Assembly: GCA_026874595.1 (NCBI GenBank)
Contig: CM049311.1
Coordinates: forward strand, 64,397,953-64,461,952
Direction: 5' to 3'
From: Sipunculus nudus
Lineage: Eukaryota > Annelida > Sipuncula > Golfingiida > Sipunculidae
DNA length: 64,000 nucleotides
Below the pieces are notes generated by a model, which did not search any database, was not told the DNA's origin, and saw only the letters and a list, made by a program, of their open reading frames with translations. This document shows positions 26,701 through 38,700 of the stretch, in pieces (position 1 is the first letter of the stretch; each line of letters starts with the position of its first letter). The translations under genes and the position numbers were made by a program.

Positions 26701-29700
26701 AGAGGAGTCTTTGTAACTGTTGTTAGACCCCTAACATAGAGAATACTATGCTTGAACCTACACAGAGGAGTCTATGGACTTATTGCTGTAACCCAAAATG
26801 GATGAGTCTATGGGTCTGTTCCTTTCCCCAACATAGTGGGGTTTAGAAAATTGTTGTTAGACCCAAACATAGAGGAGTCTTTGGATTTGTTGCTATACCC
26901 CAATGTGGAGAAGTTTATGGGCCTGTTGTTAGACCCAAATATAGAGGAGTCTATGGGTCTGTTGCTATACCCTAACATGGAGGAGTCTATGGGTCTGTTG
27001 CTATTCCTGACATAGATGGGTATATAAGTTTGTTGTCAGATCCCAACATGGAGGAGTCTAGTATGGGTCTTTTTCTATATCCCAACTTAGAGGATCTGTG
27101 GGTCTGTTACTTTTCCCAAACATGGAGGAGTCTATGAGTCTGTTGTTTGATCAAACATAGAGGAATATATGAGTTTGTTGCTTGACCCAATAAAGAGTGT
27201 CTACTGGTTTGATGCTTAACCCAACATGAGGAGATCATGAGTTTGTTGTTTGACCCAACATGAGGAGTCCATGGGTTTGTTGTTTTAACCCACAATGAGG
27301 ACTCCATGGGTTTTTTGTTTGACCAAAAATGAGGAGTCCATGGGTTTGTTGTTTGACTTAACATGAGGAGTCCATGGGTTTGTTGTTTTAACCCAACATG
27401 AGGACTCCATGGGTTTGTTGTTTGACCCAATTTGAGGAGTCTATGGGTTTGTTGTTTGACCCAACATGAGGAGTCAATGGGTTGGTTGTTTTAACCCAAC
27501 ATGAGGAGTCCATGGGTTTGTTGTTTTAACCCAACATGAGTCTGTTGTTTGATCAAACATAGATGAATATATCAGTTTGTTGCTTGACTCAATAAAGAGT
27601 GTCTACTGGTTTGATGCTTAACCCAACATGAGGAGTTCATGAGTTTGTTTGACCAAACATGAGGAGTCAATGGGTTTGTTGTTTTAACCCAACATGAGGA
27701 CTCCATGGGTTTTTTGTTTGACTAAAAATGAGGAGTCTTTGGGTTTGTTGTTTAACCAAAAACGAGGAGTCCATGGGTTTGTTGTTTGACCCGACATGAG
27801 GAGTCAATGGGTTTGTTGTTTGACCCAACAGGAGGAGTCCATGGGTTTGTTATATGAACCAACATGAGGACTCCATGGGTTTGTTGTTTGAACCAACATG
27901 AGGAGTCCACTGGTTTGTTGTTTAACCCAACATGATGAGTCAATGGATTTGTTATTTGACCCAACATGAGGAGTTCATTGGTTTGTTGCTTGACCAAACA
28001 TGAGGAGTCCGTGGTTTTGTTATTTGACCCAACCTGGGGAGTTCTTGGGTTTGCTGTTTTAACCCAACATGAGGAGGCAATGAGTTTGTTTTACCCAACA
28101 AGAGGAATCCATGGGTTTGTTGTTTGACCCAACAGGAGGAGTACATGGGTTTGTTATATGAACCAAAATGAGGACTCCAAGGGTTTGTTGTTTGAACCAA
28201 CATGAGGAGTCCATTGGTTTGTTGTTTAACCCAACATGAGGAGTCCATGGATTTGTTATTTGACCCAACATGAGGAGTTCTTGGGTTTGCTGTTTTAACC
28301 CAACATGAGGACTCCATGGATATGTTGTTTCACCCGAGATGAGGAGTCCATGGGTCTGTTGTTTCACCAAACATAGAGGGGGGTTCTGGGTTTGTTGCTT
28401 GACCCAACATGAGGAGTCAAGTCCATGGGTTTGTTACTTGACCAAACATAGAGGAGTCTTTGGGTTTATTGCTTGACTCAAAATGAGGAGTCTATGGGTT
28501 AATTGTTTGACCCAACATGAGGAGTCCATGAATTTGTTGTTTAAACCAAATATGAGGAGTCCATGGGTTTGTTGTTTGATGCAACATGAGGACTCGATGG
28601 GTTTGTTGTTTTAACCTAATATGAGTCCATGGGTTCTTTGTCTGACCCCAACACAAATGAGTCTAGCAGTCAGTTGTTAGACCCTAACAGAGAACAGCCC
28701 AATAAAGATGAGCTCTTGGGAGACAGATTCTTACTAAACTGATTCCCACTGGTTACAGCAGACCTATTAGCTGTAAATATGGGGCCAAAAATTCGCCATG
28801 TGAAGGGGAAGCCCCACCATTCTGATGCTTTCACACCAGTGTCAGATCAGGACTAATGCTGGATTCCAGAGCGGTGGATCTGGACTTCAACCCTTACAAC
28901 CACCATGGGTCCTGACCTGAGAGGTTTCATCTTTCTTTTCCGCTGTTCCAGTATCCATCTTCTCCTGGGCATCTGCAGCTTTCTCAGCCGGTTTCTCTGG
29001 GGTCCTGAAACAGGGATACAGTGTCACAGTAAACATACATATATATATTAGAGTGACATCAGACTTTCTGAAAACATTCGAAGCATTTATAGGACATTTG
29101 ACATGCCATATTCAATAAAATAACTGTTTTTTTTTTATTTTTGATGAACAGTCAGTGTGTCAGATGATTTTGACCAAAAGATCTTGTCAGGTCCGTGATA
29201 TGGCCCTATATGTACACAATAACTCTAACAAGCAAATTAGTGGAACTTATGTTCCCTGCTTCTGCCTTTTGTTATTTAAGCTACATGTGATCTTCATACT
29301 TGCCTTCTCAATATGTTTTAGTTTTTATTTTCCCCTGAAGATGTCTACAAATGTCATAGTGCCTGAGTTTTAGTTTTCATTATGCCTTGAAAAATGCCTC
29401 TACATGTTATAAATTTTGTTGTGAATTGGGAACAAAAAGGAAAATTTTTGTTTGTTTTTGAGCTGTTGATAATTAATTTTCAGACAAACACTCCAAAACC
29501 AATTCCAACCAAGGTATGCGTGAGAGCAATCACTGACTACAATTTGAATGAAAATGGATAATATTTAATAAAGTTATCGTATGGAAATGAAAACCTGACA
29601 GATGGACAGACAGACAGAAGGACAGACAGACAAACCTAAATCAATGTCCCCCTTTCCCCTGAAGAACTCATGGACCTCATTGTATGTTGAATTTGGGATT

Positions 29701-32700
29701 TGTAGGTCAAACAGTTTAAAAAAGTACCCTGTTATTGACCGGCCGGAAGCTATAGCTAAAGCTCAGGTGACATCGTCAGCTGAGCTAAAAAATTAAATAA
29801 ACCTAAATAAAATTCAAAAATGGCTCAACACTGAAACATTAACATTCAGATTGCAATAAAACATACTTGTCAGTATTGGTTGTAGGTTTCTTCTCTTTGT
29901 CAACTGATGGAGATCCAGGCCTTGGCTTGGTTATGCTTCCAGAGGTGTTCTTCTCTGTCTTCTCCTTCTCACTCTCCCTCTTTTCCTTCTGATTCTTACC
30001 TTGGCTGTGATCATTAGATGCTACCTGCTTTCCTTCAGATTTGGAATCCATTTTATTTTCTTTAGGTTTCTTCAGGGCCTCTAGAGCCTGTCAACACATG
30101 GTCAAAGGTTTAACACACAAGAAACTAAACTTTAGCAGGTATATCTATAAGACTGAATCAGTTAACTTCAAGTAAGATACACAAACTGTTTTCTCAGGAT
30201 CTTATCATGCCAAACAAACCTGGGAGAAAATAATAAAAATATAATTTTATTTTGAATACTGACGCTGGTGTGTTTATCTGTGTTTGTCAGTCAAACGATT
30301 CCTGAAAATTGTACAGGACCAGTTTCTGACTCCACACTCCCATAGCTGTATGATCAGGTTAATCTTCCCAAAGGTTGGATTTTCTTTCAAATTCTTGGAG
30401 GAGTTTGAAAACTATAACCTTGATCTTCATGATCAAATTTGGAAGGCGTCACTGGATGCCTCAGAAGAAGGGGGGACCTGTTTAAGAGGTATGCCCAATG
30501 TCTGATGATCACTTATTTTGTACATAGACAAAGACTGAAAATCAAACTGAAAGCCAATTGATATGGATGAGAACTCTTCATTCATATGATAGTGATGAGC
30601 AACTGTGCTGAATTTCAATCAAATTTAAATGGCTGCATATACTTATCTCATTTAACCTCTGACAATATCATTTTAACCTTTGACAATTATACAGCTCTTG
30701 TAATCAATCCACTTTCAGTATGAACTTTTAAGCATGTTATTATTATTCATCTCCTGTCTTTTAATCAGGCCAAGCATATAAACCAAATACCACTAATCAC
30801 ACATTTTAAAATTTACCCAGTAAACTTCCTAAGGCAAGTGAGAGAGATGCATTGCAATTATAAACAGGAAGATTGAATTTGTATGCTGAATGATACCTAC
30901 CGCACAGTGTTTTTTCCCATTCAGATGGGCTTTTATGTTTTTCACAGCATTTGCGACTCCACAGTTGAATACAATTTTGCACAGCTGTTGATAGGAAGAA
31001 ATACTAGGTAATTAAGATATTTGTCAGGACTGACTAATGCATGTACATGTATTTGGTTACAGGGTTAAATTGTAGATTCAAAGCTTGGAATGACCTCTAC
31101 TCAAATATCTTCAGAAAACAAGTATTTACCTTTGGGTGGCAAACTGACATGATGTACACTAAACATAAAATTAAAGATTGAAAAGCAGAAATTTTTTATA
31201 CAGATCACAAGTTTTAAAAAAAATGTGATACTTCAATAGATGAATGGTATAATAAACTAAAAATGTACTGAAAGGACTTGTATTAAGAACATTCTGCAAC
31301 TTATGGAACTATCTGGTTCAGTAGGTAGTTATGTAAAGAAATTTATATAAAGAAAAATGTATGTGGACATAATAGGATTGTGGTAAATTTTCAGAGGTTG
31401 CCATGTTTGGTATTTTTAAGTGTATACAAAATGAAGATTTTTTTTTATCAAAATCAGAGGGTATTTAATTTTTTAAATCATCCATTAACATTTTGTTTGT
31501 ATGATCTGACAATGTTGCAGGGTCTTTTAAAAAAAAATAACTAGATGTGTCGGAATGACAGGAATGCCCCCGCCTGGGAATAATTAGAAACATTTGTTAA
31601 ATTTTGTGAATTTTTTTAAGTTCAGCAGGTGTCGTATGGTCAAAAGTAGGTCAACAAGGGCAAAATGCAAACTTGATCTGTAACGGGTCATTATCAAGCA
31701 ACACACCAAAAATCAGGCCAGTATCTGCAGGCATTGTGAAAAAAGGTCCATACATGTGCATTTTTCATAAAAATTTCTGTCTTTCATGAAATTTTCTATG
31801 TTCAGGATCTGCCATATGGTCAAAAATAGGTAAACTGGGACGAAACGGGAACTCGATCTGTAAGTGGTCATTATGTGCCCACAGACCAAACATTAGGCCA
31901 GTATCTGTAAACATTGCATTGCGAAACTAGAATATTAGCAAAAGCTGATAATCAGTTATAAATTTAAATTTGAGAGGTATGTACCATGTTTCATAACAAT
32001 CCACCAAATGCTTCCTGAGAAATAATCTCCTAAGTTTTTTCTATACTAAGCTCTGTGACCTTGAAAAGTAGATCGAGATCACCCATCTTTGAACTTGATC
32101 AAGATTTTGTAAATATAATGCAATAGCACTGAAGAAATGAAGTTCCTGTGTTGAATACCTTTGGAGATATCCTGCACACAAGGCCAAAATTGAAAATCCA
32201 ATAAAAATTGAATAATAAATCAGAAATTGCAGATGGCACCACCAAAATTGTGCAGCACGTAGAGACCATCAGTCCCAAAGATCATAGTAAGTTTTGTGAA
32301 AACCCACACAATGGTTCCTGAGATATAAGCTTCTGAGTGTTTTTCTATAATCAGCTCTAAAATTTAGAAAAATGGGTCAAGGTCACCCATCTTCGAACTT
32401 GACCGAGATTTTATCGATATACTTCTTCACTGATGAAATAAAATTCCAACGGTGAATCCTTTTAGAGATATCCCGCTCACAAGGTAAAAGTTAACAGATG
32501 CAGAACGGACTGACACTGGACGGACAGACAGACAGCTTGGGTGACGACAATAGCCCATCAGCCTATGAGCTGAGGGCTAAAAATGGCTGTACATGTACAT
32601 TTGTCATGAAAATTTATATTTTTCATGAAATTTTCTATGTTTAGGAGCCTTGAAACAATCAAAAGTAGGTCAACCGGGACGAAACGCAAACTCGATCTGT

Positions 32701-35700
32701 AACTGGTCATTATATGCCCACACATAAAAAATCAGGGCGATATCTGCAGGCATTGCGAATAAAAGTCCGTACATATGCATTTGTTATGAAAATTTCTATT
32801 TTTCATGAAACTTTCTATGTTCAGGAGCAGTCAAACGGTCAAAAGTAGGTCAACTGGGATAAAACGCAAACTCAATCTGTAACTAGTCATTATCTGCCCA
32901 CACACCAAAAATCAGGCCAATATCTGCAGGCATTGCGAAAAAAAGTCTATACATGTGTATTTGTCATGAAAATTTCTATTTTTTCATGAAATTTTCCAAG
33001 TTAAAGAGCCGTAAAACGGTCAAAAGTAGGTCAACTGGGACGAAACGCGAACTCGATCTGTAACTGGTTATTATCTGCCCACACATAAAAAATCAGGCCA
33101 ATATCTGCAGGCATTGCAAAAAAAAGTCTGTACAACTGTTTGATTTCGGAATGACGGAAGGACAGACATGGGTAAAACTATATGCCCCGGCCACTTTGTG
33201 CCAGGGGCACAAAAAATGTGTTGTAGAGGGTATGAAATCAAACCCTCTGATTTGTATTGATATGAAAAATAAACAACATGTATGTTCCAGGGTTGGGGTC
33301 AAATACAGTGTGCCTAATACAAATACAAATACATTAGCTGGTCCCATTCAAATACAAATACCAGTGACTGAAGATAAATACTAATACAAATACAGAACAT
33401 CAAATACAAATACAATTATAAATACACAAATGTATTGTTTATACAGAAAACTTATTAATTTTCAGCACCATAAATATTCATAATGTCTCAGGGAGAAGTG
33501 AAACACTTGACTTGATGCTGTCTTTTGAGTTGTTCATAAGTAGTAAATGTTTTTTAAATTATGGCAGATATGAATATGTATTTATACATATGTATTTGTA
33601 CAGTATCTCAACAAATACATCAAATATTGAGATCGAATACAAATACAAATATTATCATTTTTCACAAAACAACTACAAATACAAATACATATTTTGATTG
33701 TATTTAAATACATATACAAATACAAATACGTATTTGACCCCAACCCTGGTATGTTATGACTAGATTTCTTCTCCAGCAAGACATGGTGGGAATAAATAAT
33801 TAAATCCCTCTTAGGAACTATTTTTAAATTCTCTTCCTCCAATGGTTTGCCAACCCTGACTAATTTATTGTAAAAAGTGTTTAATTACTGGTCTTTAAAT
33901 GTACATTTCACCAGGATTTTCAGTTAAACCTTTCCTATTTTTCTGAATAAGAAATTGATGTGAAGATGCAAATGATAAGGCAAGGCACAGCATCTACAGG
34001 AAACACAACAAATCCCCCAGCCCCAGGAGAAAATCTTGATTACCTGTATCCTGCTATTTGATAGTTTATTAGATACTTTTTTAACTGGTAGACAGCAATG
34101 AACTAAAATAAGGACAGTGGTCACAGATTAATTTTTCCTTGTAACAGCATAGAGTTTATTTAATTTTACATCACAGTTGTAGGTTTCATTCCCTCCTCGT
34201 ATTTATTATTCCTTATAACAGTAAAATATTAATTCAATCTTACATCACAGTTGTAAATTCCAGCCTTCTTCTTAATGTATTTTGAATCCAGCTTCTTCAA
34301 TTCTTCAGCTTCTGTGAGAGAATTTACAGCAGACAGACACACTATCAGACACATTTTGAACAAGCATCTGTCCAAATGACATTTCCTACACTTTGTCACA
34401 AATGCAATAACATTCTAAATTAAAATTACAGAAAAATATGGAAATGCTCCACAGAATGTATATGGCTTACATCCCAAACCAAAAAGAAACAATCCAGTAA
34501 GATAATTTGTCTGTAGAAAAATGGATACAGTGTAGAACAATCAATCAGTTCATTATAGACAGTAATGTAGGCCTGACTTCAAAAGGAAACCAAACACTTC
34601 CACTGAAATGCTTTTGCCTAAAATATAACAATTAGGTTTGTTCATTACAAGACTATGATTGGATCTACTGTTGGTAATTATGCTTTAATGTTTAAGATCA
34701 CAGTGCAATGATGAGTATTTTTATCTTAAAAAATTATCACTGATTTTCATTTTCAAACAGAGACAGTTATTGAATGTAAGTTATATTTATGACAAGTATG
34801 ATGTAACTGGTCTTCTATGCACTGGATTCTGCTCACTCAGTGGAATCTGTGCTCAACAAATATGATTTTATTTATAATTATTTAATAGATTTCTACACAA
34901 ACTCTACAAAGTTCTTGTTTGCATTACCTGTGTCCCTACTGTTAACTGAACCAGTGGACCTTTGATTGCCTCTTCTGTCATCACCCTGTCTTTGTTGATT
35001 CTGACGCTGGTTGGTTGAACTTGAGCGATTTTGGTTTCTCTGCTCAGCAGCCCTTCCTCTGTCCCTGCCTCTGGGTTCCTGATGTCCCATGTCTCTGTGG
35101 CCGGAGCCCCTCTGTGCTGTAGTTCGATCAGTGGCAGATCTACCTGTGAAATCATTACGAGTACTGCGTTGTGGTCCAGGGCGACTTACACCCCTATGAC
35201 TAGAATCTCTAACTGATAAAGATCGGCTGGAATCCTGTTGACTTGTATTACGGTTCATATTCTGCTGAATGGAATCTCCTAGAAGAGATGCAACGCGCCT
35301 GTCTTGCTGTACTGCTTGTTCGTTTGGTATGCTACTGGCAAACTGAAAAAATTGAGAAATATTGCATAAAAGCTATGATAACAAGTGACCCATGGGTCAT
35401 GACGCTCAGCTGACTGGGAAGAGATTCGCAAAAGGAAATTTTATCATCAGAATGGTAGTATATACCCATTCAACTGAAGCATCAAACAGATTAACCAACA
35501 GACCAAGATTTAGTCTGTATTTATATATCTCAAAAATAGAGAAAAATGTGTAAACTTTTAAAAAATAGAATACAGGTAACCGACAAGTGACTACATGTAT
35601 CTGCCAAAATCGGATAGTGAGGCATGGATTGAGTGGCAAGGGGAAATAGAGTGAGGTATGTTGCATATTAGCATGGATGTCTGCAGCCTAAATGTGTATG

Positions 35701-38700
35701 TAGGTTGTGCAACCTACCACAAATCCAGAAAGCTGTCCAAGTTGTATACACCTGCAAAATTTTAGGCAGATAAGTCAAACCACTACATGTATATGAGCGA
35801 TTTTTGCCCATGGCAGACAAACAGACAAACACTGTGCAAAAATCTTTGCAGGTAACCCCTCCAGTTTTGTGTATGATAAAGACCTATGTGAGATCTAAAC
35901 ACATGCACAATTTTGGCCCAATCCGTCAAATGGTTCCTGAGATATGAGCTTGGATGTGTCCAGCGTTAACTAGAATGTAGGTGGCGCCACCTGTCTAAAA
36001 TCAAGAAAGCTGTCCACGATGTATAAACCTGCAAAATTTTAGGCAGTTATGTCGAACCACTACAGAGAAATGAGTGATTTTAGGCCACGGCAGACTAACA
36101 GACAGACCCTGTGCAAACATTGTTACAGGTGGCGCCACCATTTTTTGTGTATGTTACAGAGCTATCAAAGGGCTACATTTGTATAAATTTTATTTCCTGA
36201 TCGGTCAAACGGTTCCCGAGATATAAGCTTGGATGTCATCAGCGTGAACGTAGGTGGCGCCACCTGTCATAAAATCAAGAAAGCTGTCCACGATGTATAA
36301 ACCTGCAAAATTTTAGGCAGTTATGTCGAACCACTACAGAGAAATGAGTGATTTTAGGCCACGGCAGACTAACAGTCAGACCCTGTGCAAACATTGTTAC
36401 AGGTGGCGCCACCATTTTTTGTGTATGTTACAGAGCTATCAAAGGGCTACATTTGTATAAATTTTATTTCCTGAATGGTCAAACGGTTCCCAAGATATAA
36501 GCTTGGATGTCATCAGCGTGAACGTGAACGTAGGTGGCGCCACCTGTCATAAAATCAAGAAAGCTATCCTGGATGTATACACATGACGAATTTCAGGTGA
36601 ATTAGTCAATTCACTGCAGAGATATGAGTGATTTTAACCCAAGGCAGATGAACAGATGGACACTGTGCAAACATGGTTACAGGTGGCGCCACCATTTTTT
36701 GTGTATGTTATAAGCAATCCAAGGGCTACATTTGTATCAATTTTATTTCCTGATCGGTCAAACGGTTCCAGAGATATGAGGGTTTATGAGTGGAAACAGA
36801 CCCACAAATGGACTCTGGATAAAGAGAAAAGGTCAGAGGTCAATGCAAATTGGTTAGGCACCAGTTCACATGTGACCCGATAGGTGTAAGTTTGGGAAAA
36901 ATCGGTCCATTAGTCTCCCAGGAGCTCTCTGGAAACGAACGCCGCCGCGGCGGAGGAACTCTGTCAAAAACATAGTATCCACAAAACTTCGTTTTGGCGG
37001 ATACAAAAATACAGGTGGCTCCACCAGTCTGCAGAAACTAATAAAAACACTTAATGGTAAATATCCATGCAAAAAATCATGGTGATCTCTGCATTAGTTG
37101 TTCAGATACTTCAGTTTTTGTATCAAATTGTCCATTATTCTGAGGGATACTTCGGAGTCCTATAGCTTGAAGGATATGGGTAACAGAGACCTAATTTCAA
37201 GTTTCCACAGGCACCTTTCATGGGCCTCCTTGCATGACAAGAATGAAGATTCTAGGTCCAGTTGTTGCGATTTGTACCCTGTTGACAGATAACCACATCT
37301 TTAAAGGGCTCAAAAAAAAAAAAAATTCGTAAAAATTTGAAAAAAAAAATAGAGGTGGCACACCCAGTCTGCAGAAACTGATGGAACAGCTCATGATCAA
37401 TATGTACGCCAAAAATCATGACCATCAGTGTTGTAGTTATTGAAATACTGCAGTTTTTGTATCAAATTTTCCATTATTCTGGGGGGGGGGGGGGTATTTT
37501 GGACCCATACAGCTTAAAAAATATGGGTAACAGAGACCTAATTTCAAGTTTCCATGGAGACTTTTCATGGGTCTCCCTGTGTGTCAAGAATGAAGATTCT
37601 TGGTCCAGTTTTTATGATTTGTGCCCTGTTAACAGATGTTCATATCTTTAAAGGTTTCAAAAATACAGAAAAATTTCGTAAAAAAAACCGAACAAATACA
37701 GGTGGTGCCACCAGTCTGCAGAAACTTATGAAACACTCCATGATCAATATCCATGCAAACAATTATGGTTATCTCTGCATTATTTGTTCAGATACTTTAG
37801 CTTTTGTATCAAATTTTCCATTATTCTGAGCTGTACTTTGGAGTGCCATAGCTCAAAGGATATGGGTAACAGAGACCAAATTTCAGGTTTCCATGGAGAC
37901 TTATCATGGGTCTCCCTGTGTGTCAAGAACGAAGATTCTAGGTCCAGTCGTTACGATTTGTATCCTGTTGACAGATAACTACATCCTTAAAGGTCTCAAA
38001 AATGGAGAAAACGATTCGTGAACATTGAAAAATACAGGTGGCGCCACCAGTCTGCACAAACTGATGAAACATCTCATGATCAATAAGTAAGTCGAAAATC
38101 ATAACCATTAGTGATGTAGTTAATGAGATATTGAAGTTTTTGTATGAAATTTTTGACTATTCTGGGGGGTAATTTTGGGCCCCATAGCTCGAAGGATATG
38201 GGTAACAGAGACCTAATTTCTGGTTTTCATGGAGACTTTTCATAGGTCTCTCAGTGTGTCGAAAATGAAGATTCTAGGTCTAGTCGTTACAATTTGTGCC
38301 ACGCTAACAGATGACAGCATCCTCAAAGGTCTCAAAAATAGAGGAAAAAATCGTAAAAAATCAAACAGTACAGGTGGCGCCACCAGTCTGCAGGAACTGA
38401 TCGAACATCTCATGATCAATATGTATGCCAAAAAAGAAGACCATCAGTGATGTAGTTATTGAGATATTGAAGTTTTTGTATGAAATTTTTTACTATTCTG
38501 GGGGGTACTTTGGGGCCCCATAGCTCAAAGGATATGGGTAACAGAGACCTAATTTCTGGTTTCCAAGGAGATTTTTCATGGACCTCTCAGTGTGTCAAGA
38601 ATTAAGATTCTAAGTCCAGTCTTTATGATTGGTGCCTTGTTAACAGATGTTCACATTTTTAAAGGTCTCAAAAATAGAGAAAAAAATTCGTAAAAAATTG

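Noticed and set aside
27107-28370. Minus-strand ORFs of 81-121 residues with 'NNKPMDSSCWVKQQTH' repeats
   Set aside because: They are read-throughs of the 34-bp minisatellite; several frames are open because the unit has few stops, and the peptides have no start or splice support.
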